A stretch of DNA of 64,000 nt. Origin: CAZMZF01 sp964570765 (GTDB lineage: Bacteria; Zixibacteria; MSB-5A5; RBG-16-43-9). The stretch spans positions 15,259 to 79,258 of the forward strand of contig CAZMZF010000012.1 of assembly GCA_964570765.1 (NCBI GenBank), given 5' to 3'. The notes below the pieces were generated by a model. The model was not told where the DNA came from and ran no database searches. It saw only the letters and a program-made list of their open reading frames with translations. The translations under genes were made by a program, and so were the position numbers. Shown here one piece after another: positions 54,301 to 63,035 of the stretch. Position 1 is the stretch's first letter. Each line of letters opens with the position of its first letter.

Positions 54301-54827
54301 AACAGCTTCAGAGTTTCTGCCAGAAACAGGGAGGGATAAATAGCCAGACCTTTGACCTTTCAGGACTGGGTCAATATACTATGGAACAACAGGCTGCTTT
54401 AGCCCGGTTAGCCGCAGAACAGGAGGCTTTAAAAAAAGGTTTAGAGGAGCTTAATCGGGAGTTAGGAAACCGTTCCCAGATTCTGGGTAGTTTAGAAGAT
54501 ATAACCAAAGAGATGGAAAAGGTGGTATCTGATTTGGAAAAGCTAAATGTAGACCGGAATACCATAGATAGACAGAAGAAAATCCTCTCCCGGCTTTTAG
54601 ATTCTGAAAAATCTTTAGTCAAAAGAGACTACTCTGAGAAAAGAAAAGCGGAAATTGGTGATGAGATAATCAGGAAAAGTCCTTCTCAATTACCTCTGGA
54701 CATAGGAGCACTAAATCAGAAGGAGAAAGAAAGGGCTCAAAGACTTTCCACTGAGACCTATCCCAAAGAATATGAGGAGGCAATCAAAGAGTATTTCAAA
54801 GCTTTATCCGAACAAGAGAGAAAATAG
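51396..54827 (+). CDS. large DUF4175 coiled-coil membrane protein
   Basis: 1143 residues. Three transmembrane helices lie near the N terminus (about 24-48, 52-75, 150-170), followed by an Ig-like periplasmic region (about 185-540) and a very long Lys/Glu-rich coiled coil (about 540-1130). This is the DUF4175 arrangement found with DUF4159, MoxR and DUF58 genes. The role is unknown but envelope-linked. A GGATCC element lies inside at 52476-52496. GAGGAATCC upstream of the ATG is a distant ribosome-binding site. Confidence 0.85.
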   Translation: MKPTSYLNLITRLNSLRGYYTRTRLFYGIFILVSVILVYLILSFILSTLSGFILPVFVRVTLSGIFFLVLSVTFSYFFLRPLFYKPSLEELALKIEEKYPQLNNRLIGALQLYRNLEINPEGYSVQMIEKIIEQADIISQELNFKQVVDKKPLRKISQVSFGLLGLTLIFTFLFPGYFNRSLYLFSHPLISVTAPQKFFFEISPGNAEVLKYSDVKIQIRTLGEKPLKVYFYWKNEGGEWNEERLEKVKTKGAKLHPEDSPQENKSFDFEYTFKQIKRNLDYYAKAEGIKSEQYKLKVTDKPRIIDLKLTFNYPKYTQLKPLVIDQNDGTIEALVGTKVKIEATANKDLARGDLVFSDSSPADPKSDRIEMKIEGKKAIGEIIVRKDDSYHLEVEDKSGYKNPDPIEYKITKKEDQTPEVKIIQPGMDCDLTENMQLPLLVKGSDDFGFTNLKLAYQVISSGDGEKELKSLKLPFEEKLEGELQSDYLWDLSDIGLMPGDVVRYWVEIYDNDNFSGPKKGVSSSYNLRHPSLEELVGEMDEQREDQLSNLEKNLAEQKELKKNLEDLSKDLFMQSQPPEGKESQLSWEKRKEMEALLEKQKNLAENLKKLGEDVGKTCSKVEENRLASLELLERMAELRKLFDEVAPQELKEAMKNLQKALESLDQEKIKEALQNLNLTTEELIKRLDRTIALLKRMRIEQKMESLVKLAENLTQMQKEINKEIEKAKLEELSSLKDKEENLKDRTEALEENLKELNNLMKETPLLSPEEMEKLLNSVENSGVKNDMQNTSQNLQQGKKKESLESGGQCASKLNDLSQDFKSALEKMRQGDKEKILAEMRKSLQDLLYLSNSQETLFEQTKNFQPRETGLRQLATEEQKLVEGLNQVGKDLKELSLKTYYLNPDLGNKLALAYFNMLQAIDRLEEMDGNRSSVFQFESLYNLNQSAKSLLEGMENVEKSCSNSGENVFQQLQSFCQKQGGINSQTFDLSGLGQYTMEQQAALARLAAEQEALKKGLEELNRELGNRSQILGSLEDITKEMEKVVSDLEKLNVDRNTIDRQKKILSRLLDSEKSLVKRDYSEKRKAEIGDEIIRKSPSQLPLDIGALNQKEKERAQRLSTETYPKEYEEAIKEYFKALSEQERK
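52476..52496. repeat. GGATCC element inside the DUF4175 gene
   Basis: TCCTGCGGATCCAAAATCGG fits the dispersed consensus. It is in frame and encodes SPADPKSD in a linker between predicted beta domains. Confidence 0.65.
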
Positions 54828-54930
54828 TCTGAAAGTTTAATTTGTATGGGAATTCCTGCGCCTTTGACGGAGTCTTGATGACAATTCCTGCACAAACGAT
54901 CAGATAAACGAGTTTTTCTATCTATAGTAT

Positions 54931-56715
54931 ATGTTAAAAATAATTTTTCTTACTTTTTTTTGTTTTCTTCTCTTTTTATCATTTTCTTACCCCCAGGATA
55001 AAGGGGCTTTCAACTGGGATTTAGACTTAGCTCAAAACCTGATTGGAGCGGGGAGATCTTCAGAAGCGATAGAGATACTGGAAAAGTTAAAAAAACTTTC
55101 CCCGGAAAACCAGCAGGTTTTCTCCCTCCTTTCCAGAGCTTATCTGGATACCAAATCATATGAGAAACTTGAAGAACATCTGAAAAACTGGCTTAAAAAA
55201 TATCCGCAAAACTGGGCAGTCTGGGCTCAGTTAGGGGACCTCTATCTTAAAATAGAGAAACAACCATTAGCGGATGAATCTTTTGAAAAAGCTTTAAAGG
55301 TCGCCCCGGATTCGGCAGAACCCTATCAAATTATAGCCACTACCTATATTTTAAATCAAGAGCTTGATAAAGCAATCGAGACCTATAAATCGGGAATCAA
55401 AAAATCAGGTAACCAGCCACTTTTATTAAAATCGCTGGCTGAGTTGTATGAGATCTCCGGAGACAACGTTTCAGCTCTCGAGTATTATTTCTACTGGGCA
55501 AAAGAGGATACTTTTAAATATGGAGAAATTGAGAGAAAGATTATGCGGTTAATCGAATCAGGAGAAAAATCAGAGGAACTGGAAAAAGGATTAAAAAAAG
55601 GAATAACCCTATTACCCAAGAAAAGTCTGGGTTATAAACTTTACGGTGATCTTTTACTAAAAAAGGGCGAGCTAAGCCAGGCGTTTGAGCTCTTCAAAAC
55701 CGCAGACCTCCTCTCAGGTTCAAATGGGGAAGACCTGCTCCTCTTTGCCCAAACCTGCCTTAAACAACACTCTTATGAACTATCTTTGAAAACCAGCCAG
55801 TATCTGGAGAGCTCCTGTCATAGAGTTGAATGTGCGATTCAATCCAGGTTCATCTCCGCTTTTTCACTTACCAGTCTGGGGAAATATCCTGAAGCCCTGT
55901 CCGTTTATCAAAAAATAGCGCAGGATTATCCTCTAAGAGAAATCCAGGCTCAAGCTTATTTTCAAACCGGAGAGATCTATCTTGAGTTTCTCAATAAAAA
56001 AGATGAAGCTTTAATCTGGTATAGAAAAATCCTTACTTTAAAAGACACCTCACCTTATCCGGAGGCATTAATTAAATTAGGCAAGATCTATCTTTTAAAA
56101 GATCAATTAGCTAACGCACGCTTCTTTTTCGAGGAAACTCTTAAAGATCCAAAGGCTGAACCGGTTTATGAGGTGCTCAATTTTTACCTGGCAGAGATAT
56201 ATTTCTATCAAGGTGATTTTGAGAAAGCTTTAGAAGCTTATCAGAAGCTCTTGAACGATTTCCCCAAAGGGCTTTTCGTGAATAACACACTGGAAAGGCT
56301 TAACCTCATAAAAGATAATCTAAGTATGAACCGTCCTTTTCTAAAAGATTTTTCAAAGGCTTTGCTTTTCATCTATCAAGGAAATTTCGTAGAAGGAGAA
56401 AAATTATTGGATAAGATCATTCAGGTTAAAGTCTCAACTCTCTCTGATGCTGTCTGGATGGAAAAATCTTCTCTCCTCCGAAAAAAGAATGAATTCAAAG
56501 CTTCCATCTCGGAATATCAATCCTTGATAGATAAATACCCCCAAAGCCTTTACCTACCTCTGGCTTTAAAATCTATAGGAGATATCTATCTGGAGAACTT
56601 AAAGGAGAACCAAAAAGCTAAAGAGACCTATGAGCTTTTTCTAAAAAAAATCCCCTCCTCCCTTTATGCTCCGGTGGTAAGAGAAAAATTGAAAGGGTTA
56701 AGCAGTGGAAATTAG
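54931..56715 (+). CDS. TPR-repeat protein, exported
   Basis: 594 residues. A signal-like N terminus (1-20, LFLSFSYPQ) is followed by many tetratricopeptide units (for example AVWAQLGDLYLKIEKQPLADE, EVLNFYLAEIYFYQGDFEKAL and LPLALKSIGDIYLE). TPR arrays bind other proteins, so it probably acts in the periplasm with the DUF4175 protein encoded 103 bp upstream. No ribosome-binding site is obvious. Confidence 0.85.
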   Translation: MLKIIFLTFFCFLLFLSFSYPQDKGAFNWDLDLAQNLIGAGRSSEAIEILEKLKKLSPENQQVFSLLSRAYLDTKSYEKLEEHLKNWLKKYPQNWAVWAQLGDLYLKIEKQPLADESFEKALKVAPDSAEPYQIIATTYILNQELDKAIETYKSGIKKSGNQPLLLKSLAELYEISGDNVSALEYYFYWAKEDTFKYGEIERKIMRLIESGEKSEELEKGLKKGITLLPKKSLGYKLYGDLLLKKGELSQAFELFKTADLLSGSNGEDLLLFAQTCLKQHSYELSLKTSQYLESSCHRVECAIQSRFISAFSLTSLGKYPEALSVYQKIAQDYPLREIQAQAYFQTGEIYLEFLNKKDEALIWYRKILTLKDTSPYPEALIKLGKIYLLKDQLANARFFFEETLKDPKAEPVYEVLNFYLAEIYFYQGDFEKALEAYQKLLNDFPKGLFVNNTLERLNLIKDNLSMNRPFLKDFSKALLFIYQGNFVEGEKLLDKIIQVKVSTLSDAVWMEKSSLLRKKNEFKASISEYQSLIDKYPQSLYLPLALKSIGDIYLENLKENQKAKETYELFLKKIPSSLYAPVVREKLKGLSSGN

Positions 56716-56948
56716 GTTTTGACTTTCTCTTTTAGAAGCTTTACCTCTTCTTCTAACTTCTTTATCTTTTCTATATGCCCTTCTATCTGCTTCATTTTCA
56801 TCTTGGTGCTGGTTCTTACCAAAAGACCTAAGGAGACCAGCATAAAGAAAACCGAGTTAATTTTCCGGAAGATCTCTCCGAAAGCGAAAAGGCTATCTAA
56901 AAAAGCTGCTATCCCTAAGAAAAAAAGCACTGCACACCAGACTAACAT
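56712..56948 (-). CDS. small membrane protein with C-terminal coiled coil
   Basis: 78 residues: two hydrophobic helices (1-20, 30-48) and a Lys/Glu-rich coiled coil (52-78). The stop overlaps the convergent TPR gene by four bases. The hydrophobic and heptad pattern looks real, but there is no homology I recognise. It could be a pseudo-coding shadow. Confidence 0.5.
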   Translation of the reverse strand: MLVWCAVLFFLGIAAFLDSLFAFGEIFRKINSVFFMLVSLGLLVRTSTKMKMKQIEGHIEKIKKLEEEVKLLKEKVKT

Positions 56949-57042
56949 AAGCTTTCCTTGACTTTTGAGGTTTAGTTTATATCTTATTAATCGACTTATT
57001 TTTTTATACCTTTAGGAGGTCTTTGAAAAAGTCGTAGAAAGT

Positions 57043-57114
57043 GGTCGGGCAGGGTGCCCGACCTACGAGAAAATCAATATATTTCTCTCACGTAGGCAGG
57101 GCTCCCAGCCCTGC
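57043..57114. repeat. GTCGGG compound repeat, uninterrupted copy
   Basis: GGTCGGGCAGGGTGCCCGACC is the simple form of the repeat at 17506 and 51176, lacking their 24-base GGATCC insertion. It ends in GGGCTCCCAGCCC. Confidence 0.8.
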
Positions 57115-57163
57115 AAAGTAATTTCTACTGAGGTATCTTTAGATTAAATGACTTGGAGGTAAA

Positions 57164-59743
57164 ATGAGTTCAACTGTTATCCGCTGGTATAAGAAAGACC
57201 CGATAAATGTCTGGTTATCGGTAATAGTCTTTTTATTTGCATTTATAGTATATCTTTATACTATGGCACCTTCAGTCCCCTTCTGGGACTGTGGCGAGTT
57301 TATCGCCTGTTCATATATTCTGGGGATACCGCATCCACCCGGCACCCCTTTGTTTGTATTGATAGGCAGGATATTTAGCTTATTGCCCATCTTCGGGGCG
57401 ATAGCTCCGCGGGCTAATTTCATCTCGGTTTTATTCTCAGCTTTAACTGTCTGGTTAGCCTGTTTATTTATAGTTCGGGTAATGGGACATATTTTAAGAG
57501 GGAAGGAGTCCGCCTATGGCGGATGGTTTAGGCTTTCCAGTTATGTAGGTGGTATATCTGGCAGTTTATTTTTAGGTTTTTCGATGAGTTTCTGGTCGAG
57601 TGCGGTAGAGGCGGAGGTATATGCGGTATCGATGTTTTTGATGGTCTTGATAGCCTATTTGGGGTTATTGTGGTGGGAAAGAAAGGGAGAGCCCGGCTCA
57701 GATCGGCTTTTGGTTTTAATCGGTTTCTTAGGAGTGCTTTCTACTGGTATCCATATGACGATTTATCTGATAATGCCAGCTATTTTCCTGTTAGTAATCA
57801 TAGAGGATAAGACCAAGTTAAAAGATATACGGTTCTGGATAAGCGGAATAATTTTATCTTTAGTGATGTTCACCCTAATTCCCTTCTTAGTCTCCTTACT
57901 CGTCTGGCTTTTGCTGAGTTTTATTTTCTGGCAGTTAAATCCGCATTCACGGGTCTGGAGCTTTGTATTTGCTCTGGTTTTATTTGCCTCCATCGGGTAT
58001 ACCGTGCAGTTATATATACCGATACGTTCAGCCTTAGAGCCAGCCATAGATGAGAACGATCCGAACAGTTGGAGCAGTTTTCAATATTTTTTAGAGCGCA
58101 AGCAGTATGGACAGGTATCGATGGTAAGTCGGATGTTTACCCGACGTGGTAGCTGGTTGAACCAGTTGGGGGTGCATGAGCGGATGGGATTCTGGGGATT
58201 TTTCCGGGAGCAGTATCTGGACAAATCTTTGTGGTTTATTCCGATAATTTTAGGTTTATTAGGGGTAGCAGAGGGTATAAGGCGACTTAAGGGTATAGGT
58301 TGGATGTTGCTATTTTTAGTATTTGTCTCCTCTGTGGGATTAGTGATATATATGAATTTTGGAGATGGGACAGTATATAATTCTTTAACTGGAGAGATAG
58401 AGCGGTTAGAGGTGCGTGATCGTGATTATTTTTTCATACCGGCATTTGTGTTTTATGCCATATTAATGGGTTTAGGCATCTCCAGATTCTTGAGTTACAT
58501 AGGAGAAAGTTATATTAAATGGAATTTAGGAGAGTTTGGAGGTAGAAGTTTAGTATATGGGCTTTCAGTTATATTCCTCTTAGTGCCTTTAATGCCACTG
58601 GATCGAGGGCTTCATTCACCCAACAATCGACGGAATAATTATCTGGCGTATGATTATGCTTATAACATTTTGAACTCCTGTGAGAAGGATGCTATTCTAT
58701 TTACCAACGGGGATAACGATACTTTCCCTTTATGGTTTATACAGCAGGTGGAAAAGGTCAGAACCGATGTCAGAGTGATTAATTTAAGCTTGCTCCAGAC
58801 CGACTGGTATATCCTTCAGCTTAAGGATAAATGGAACGTTCCAATCAGTTTGAATTATGACCAGATAAAATGTTTTGACACAAAGCGTCTAGATGGAACG
58901 ATTATGCCTTTACCGAAAGAGAAATATTCTGACCCGCTCAGAGGAGTAGAGCATTATCTTACCGCCTATTATGATCAAAACTCCAAAAGGCTTATCCGGG
59001 TTTCAGACCTGATGATCGAGAATATCATTTTAACCAATCAATGGAAATACCCTGTCTTTTTCTCCTCTACCGTTCCTCCAGATGGTCGGGTGAATCTGGA
59101 TAATCATCTTAAAAAAGCTGGTTTCGGTATGAAAATTGTGCCGGAGGAAGGAAAGCTTATGTTTGATTCAGACAAATATCACCAGCTCTTATGGGAGGTT
59201 TATCAATATCGGGGTTTAAATAACACCAAAGTATATAAGGACGAAAATGCTATCGGAATGATGGTCAGTTATCCGGAGATGTTCATCGAATTGAGTAATT
59301 ATTATTTTTCTTCCGGAGACAGGGAAAAAGCAAAAGCTGAATTACAAAAGGCGATTCAAGTATATCCGGACTACTATCGGAGCTATTCCATTTTAGCCGG
59401 GCTCTATAATGAAGAAGGGAAAACTGATTCGATTCGATCCCTTTTGAAAAAAGGTGAAGCACATCTCAAATCCTTATATAACCTTAATTCACAGCTTTTA
59501 TATCTCCAGTATCTGGGCCTTTTCTATATAAGCCAGAAAAATACAAAAGAAGCAGAAAAAATCTTTTACCAAGCTTATCAAGAAAGTCCGGATAACGAGA
59601 TCAGCTTCAGGGCTCTTTCAGACCTTTATATAATGAACGGGAAATATACTGAATCAGAAAGGATCTTAGAGAAATGGCTGGAGAGCCACCCGAATGATCA
59701 GGCAGTTAGCAATGTTTTGCAGAGATTGAGATCCAGGCAATAA
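57164..59743 (+). CDS. DUF2723 GT-C-type membrane glycosyltransferase-like protein with TPR tail
   Basis: 859 residues. The N-terminal region has the DUF2723 block APSVPFWDCGEFI and LGIPHPPGTPLFVLIGRIF, with about ten to twelve transmembrane helices (to about 480), then a soluble domain (about 490-690) and TPR repeats (about 715-850). DUF2723 proteins in Bacteroidetes-type phyla are related to protein O-glycosyltransferases. A 15-base palindrome TCCGCCTATGGCGGA in codons of a cytoplasmic loop also occurs as a repeat between genes. GGAGGT precedes the ATG. Confidence 0.88.
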   Translation: MSSTVIRWYKKDPINVWLSVIVFLFAFIVYLYTMAPSVPFWDCGEFIACSYILGIPHPPGTPLFVLIGRIFSLLPIFGAIAPRANFISVLFSALTVWLACLFIVRVMGHILRGKESAYGGWFRLSSYVGGISGSLFLGFSMSFWSSAVEAEVYAVSMFLMVLIAYLGLLWWERKGEPGSDRLLVLIGFLGVLSTGIHMTIYLIMPAIFLLVIIEDKTKLKDIRFWISGIILSLVMFTLIPFLVSLLVWLLLSFIFWQLNPHSRVWSFVFALVLFASIGYTVQLYIPIRSALEPAIDENDPNSWSSFQYFLERKQYGQVSMVSRMFTRRGSWLNQLGVHERMGFWGFFREQYLDKSLWFIPIILGLLGVAEGIRRLKGIGWMLLFLVFVSSVGLVIYMNFGDGTVYNSLTGEIERLEVRDRDYFFIPAFVFYAILMGLGISRFLSYIGESYIKWNLGEFGGRSLVYGLSVIFLLVPLMPLDRGLHSPNNRRNNYLAYDYAYNILNSCEKDAILFTNGDNDTFPLWFIQQVEKVRTDVRVINLSLLQTDWYILQLKDKWNVPISLNYDQIKCFDTKRLDGTIMPLPKEKYSDPLRGVEHYLTAYYDQNSKRLIRVSDLMIENIILTNQWKYPVFFSSTVPPDGRVNLDNHLKKAGFGMKIVPEEGKLMFDSDKYHQLLWEVYQYRGLNNTKVYKDENAIGMMVSYPEMFIELSNYYFSSGDREKAKAELQKAIQVYPDYYRSYSILAGLYNEEGKTDSIRSLLKKGEAHLKSLYNLNSQLLYLQYLGLFYISQKNTKEAEKIFYQAYQESPDNEISFRALSDLYIMNGKYTESERILEKWLESHPNDQAVSNVLQRLRSRQ
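57509..57523. repeat. in-gene palindrome shared with intergenic repeats
   Basis: TCCGCCTATGGCGGA in the DUF2723 gene encodes SAYGG. Near-identical palindromes lie at 1903, 19771, 41173 and 48836 in repeats between genes. Confidence 0.65.
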
Positions 59744-60178
59744 ACCTGTAGGGGTGACCCATCCTTCGGCTTCGCTCAGGACAGTGAGCTTGTCGAACTG
59801 CTGGGTCGCCCCTACATTCCACGCTAAATGTTGGTTTCCTGACCAACGTTCTTTCTTTTTCGTTGGTGAGGACACCAATCCTATGGATCCAAATCCAGAC
59901 GAAAAGCATAGAATGTGGGTTAATCAAAACAATAATATCGGATAGAGAAGTAGGGGCACGGCATGCCGTGCCCCTACAATTCAAATCTACGCCACTAAAG
60001 CAGCTAAGAACTGTTAAAGTAAAGCTAAAGTTTTCACCAGGATCCTGCGGACAAGACCTTGAGGCTTTACACTCCAGTTTTTTCTCCTGATGCTTCAGAA
60101 ATGGTCTCAAAATCTACTAAGGTATGAGTATCTGAAGACGTAGGGGTTCAAAATTTTGAACCCCTACAAATCTATTGT
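59744..60178. repeat. 435-bp convergent gap with several repeats
   Basis: GTAGGGGTGACCC ... GGGTCGCCCCTAC with the TTCGCTCAGGACAGTGAGC unit (59750-59814), TTGGTTTCCTGACCAA (59831-59846), TGTAGGGGCACGGCATGCCGTGCCCCTAC (59951-59978), the 60019-60076 repeat shared with 45662, and GTAGGGGTTCAAAATTTTGAACCCC (60140-60166). No gene is seen. Confidence 0.75.
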
Positions 60179-61177
60179 TTAATTCTTAAAAAATAGATGT
60201 CTGGCTATAGTAGTTAATAGCCAGCTTATCGTTCCGCAGATAGGAAAGGTTAAGATCCAGGCTAAGACGATATTTCCTGCCACCCCCCATCTGACTGCTG
60301 AGAGCCTTCTGGTTGCTCCAACCCCCATAATCCCTGAGGCAATGACATGGGTGGTGCTCAAGGGTAAGCCAATCCTTGAGGCGGCTGTGATAACTAAAGC
60401 CGCAGAAGTCTCTGCTGCAAAGCCATGAATCGGCTCCAGTTTGGTTATCCTTGTTCCCATAGTCCTTATTACTTTCCAGCCACCGAAAACAGTTCCCAAG
60501 CCCATTGTAGTTGCAGAAAGAAGAATGACCCACAGCGGAACTTGAAAGGAGGACCAATGGAAATGGATGGCTAAAGCCAGGGTCATTATTCCCATAGTTT
60601 TTTGAGCATCGTTACTTCCGTGACTGAAAGCCATAAAAGCGGCTGAGGCTATCTGGAATTTACGGAAGATCCCTCCAACTGCACTGGGGGTAAAACGTCT
60701 AAATGCCCATAGGAGTATAACCATAAATAAAAGTCCAATCGTAAAGCCGAACAGAGGGGCAAAGATAAGCCCTAAAAGTACCTTTCTCCAACCAGCCCAG
60801 ATCAAAACCTTAGTTCCGGCAGTAGCGATTCCTGCCCCGGCTAGACCGGCCATAAGCCCGTGACTTTCGCTGGTGGGCAAGCCGAAAATGGTTGCAACAG
60901 AACTCCAAATTATGACTGAGATTAAAGCCATAGCAATGGTAAAAAGATTGATCGAATCTGAGGTTACTAAACCTTTTCCAATAGTAACTGCTACTGCTGT
61001 TCCAGCCAGGGCGCCGACCAGGTTAAAAAAAGCCGCCATTAAAACTGCCACCTGAGGGGATAAGACCCGGGTGGAGATCACAGTGGCAATTGAATTGCAG
61101 GCATCGGTCCAGCCATTGACAAAATCAAAAGCTATAGCTAAGAGAAAGATTAAAATTAAAAATCCAAAAGATTCCAT
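60179..61177 (-). CDS. pit: PiT-family inorganic phosphate transporter
   Basis: 332 residues, about ten transmembrane helices. The two PiT repeats are visible: FDFVNGWTDACNSIATVISTR near the N terminus and FMAFSHGSNDAQKTMG in the second half. It imports phosphate by H+ or Na+ symport. It follows the DUF47 gene by 20 bp; Pit and DUF47 commonly form a pair. Confidence 0.93.
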   Translation of the reverse strand: MESFGFLILIFLLAIAFDFVNGWTDACNSIATVISTRVLSPQVAVLMAAFFNLVGALAGTAVAVTIGKGLVTSDSINLFTIAMALISVIIWSSVATIFGLPTSESHGLMAGLAGAGIATAGTKVLIWAGWRKVLLGLIFAPLFGFTIGLLFMVILLWAFRRFTPSAVGGIFRKFQIASAAFMAFSHGSNDAQKTMGIMTLALAIHFHWSSFQVPLWVILLSATTMGLGTVFGGWKVIRTMGTRITKLEPIHGFAAETSAALVITAASRIGLPLSTTHVIASGIMGVGATRRLSAVRWGVAGNIVLAWILTFPICGTISWLLTTIARHLFFKN

Positions 61178-61197
61178 ATTTATCCACCTTTTAGGTT

Positions 61198-61812
61198 TCA
61201 GGCGTTTTTCACCACTATGGTCTCGATAACATTGGCGATATTCTCACAATGGTCCGCTGCGGTTTCCAATCTCCCGTAGATCTCCTTCCATTTTATGGCT
61301 TTTCTCCAATCAGTTTCTCCATCTAATAGTATTCCGATCATCGTCTGGGAGATCTGGTCCGCCTCATTTTCTAAACTATTTATTTCCACACAGAAAGGGT
61401 GAAGGTTTTTGAAATGTTTCAGATCAGCTACTGCTTTTTCTATCTCTACTGCCGCTTTGTAAATTATGTTCACTAACTGAATACACTCTGGAGTAGGTTT
61501 TTCTATCTTGAAAAACAAAAGCCGGCTGGAAATCCCCTCAATCGCATCTAAAACATCATCTAATTCACTGGCAAGCTGGTGAATATCTTCTCGATCCAGT
61601 GGGGTCACAAAGGTCTTGTTGAGACTTGCCACGATCTGATGTATCATCCTATCACCATCATGCTCAATTTCCTTTATCTTTCTAACCTTGTTTTCCACAT
61701 CGATGTAGTTTTCCACCAGTTCTTTTAAGGCTTCTGCTCCCTTTAAAACCCCCTGCGCAGACTCCTTTAACATCTCAAAGAACTTTTCCTCTTTGGGTAA
61801 AAATCTAACCAT
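61198..61812 (-). CDS. DUF47/PhoU-like Pit accessory protein
   Basis: 204 residues of helical PhoU-like fold. The VRKIKEIEHDGDRM, DREDIHQLASELDDVLDAIEG and TAADHCENIANVIE segments carry conserved metal-type Glu/Asp pairs. It is thought to regulate the Pit transporter encoded next to it. It lies in a run of four genes (63653 to 60179). Confidence 0.92.
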   Translation of the reverse strand: MVRFLPKEEKFFEMLKESAQGVLKGAEALKELVENYIDVENKVRKIKEIEHDGDRMIHQIVASLNKTFVTPLDREDIHQLASELDDVLDAIEGISSRLLFFKIEKPTPECIQLVNIIYKAAVEIEKAVADLKHFKNLHPFCVEINSLENEADQISQTMIGILLDGETDWRKAIKWKEIYGRLETAADHCENIANVIETIVVKNA

Positions 61813-61858
61813 AATACTCCTTTCTCCCCTCTCCTATAGAGAAGGATAGGGTGAGGTT

Positions 61859-63034
61859 TTACCAATGTTTCCTAATAAGTTCTCGAAATTCACTAAAAGC
61901 TGTAATTTTTCTTTTCCCCACAAAAGCTAAGATCAACTCCACATAGATCCAGAAAAGATAGACCCAGGTTATCTCCTCTCTGAGAGAGGGCATCACAAAT
62001 TGTAAGAACCATAAGCTGAAAAGCCCTAAAGCCTCATACCAGCGAAACTCCATATTGGCTAAAAGGATCATCCCTAAAGCCGATTGGGCGATAGTTAAAA
62101 AGATCTCGACTTTTTGATGCGAATCAAAATGAATAACCGAAACCTTTCCGATGCTTATCGAATAGACTATCGGGATCATAGCCACCAGAACTGTCCACTG
62201 GTTGATATTGGAGGAGACCATATTCATTAAAGCCATTGGAGCTTTCTTTACTGTCCGAGCCCAGTTAAAAGCGGTTACTTTTTCCGGGAACTCGGATAGA
62301 AAAGGAGAAACCCACTGGATGAAGATGAATTGAGATACTCCCAAAACCGTGGCTAAAGCTAACATACTATGCAGAAAAGGTTCTGCGACTAAATATAACC
62401 AGATCCCCCCAAAAATAAAAAGGAAAGCTATAGCAAGATTCCTTTTTGCCGTTTTCTGTTTTAAGATCCATCTGGGAACTCTACCAACGTCCTCGATCTT
62501 CTCCTTATCCTGTGGAGGAATTTTCTGAAGAACATAAAGATATGCAACATATATCAGAAAAAGTATCGCCGAATCAAAAATGGAAAGGGTTCCTTTTATA
62601 ACTATAATTACAAAATATAAAATTGGTGGAACAAGACCTAAAACCTCAACTGAATGCTCACCTTCTAACTTGATATTTGACCATCTTCTTTCCCCTGGTT
62701 TCCTTTTTCTGAAGAAAACTGTAGTGAAATAGATCATGGGCCAGCCTAAACCCACTAAAAGGCGCAAGGAGCCGGTGAAATTAGCAGTCACCAGATGAAT
62801 TTTTTGCGGATCAATCCCTGCCTCCCAGGCAATGACTGCTTCTACCATAAATTCAGGCAGAGTTTGAAGCCAGGCTAATATAGCTAAGGCTAATCCCTGG
62901 GAGAACAAAAACTGAGCTGATTCTGCCGCCCATCCAATGATTAAAGCTGATAAAATCACTGAAGGGAAGGTCCAGATGGCTGATATTGCCTTGGAAGTGA
63001 TCGCAGATGCAGTTGTTATTGTTTCCTTTACCAT
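61859..63034 (-). CDS. CaCA-type cation/proton or sodium/calcium exchanger
   Basis: 391 residues with about ten transmembrane helices. Two alpha repeats are visible: QTLPEFMVEAVIAWEAG with TANFTGSLRLLVG, and SPFLSEFPEKVTAF with MVSSNINQW. The GxxxPE-type acidic residues that bind cations are kept. Ion specificity is unknown. The start is one base from the upstream DUF502 gene, so they are coupled. Confidence 0.87.
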   Translation of the reverse strand: MVKETITTASAITSKAISAIWTFPSVILSALIIGWAAESAQFLFSQGLALAILAWLQTLPEFMVEAVIAWEAGIDPQKIHLVTANFTGSLRLLVGLGWPMIYFTTVFFRKRKPGERRWSNIKLEGEHSVEVLGLVPPILYFVIIVIKGTLSIFDSAILFLIYVAYLYVLQKIPPQDKEKIEDVGRVPRWILKQKTAKRNLAIAFLFIFGGIWLYLVAEPFLHSMLALATVLGVSQFIFIQWVSPFLSEFPEKVTAFNWARTVKKAPMALMNMVSSNINQWTVLVAMIPIVYSISIGKVSVIHFDSHQKVEIFLTIAQSALGMILLANMEFRWYEALGLFSLWFLQFVMPSLREEITWVYLFWIYVELILAFVGKRKITAFSEFRELIRKHW

Positions 63035-63035
63035 A

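Noticed and set aside
59706..60110. 134-residue minus-strand frame downstream of the DUF2723 gene
   Set aside because: It translates dispersed repeats, including the unit that yields FDKLTVLSEAEG-like peptides.
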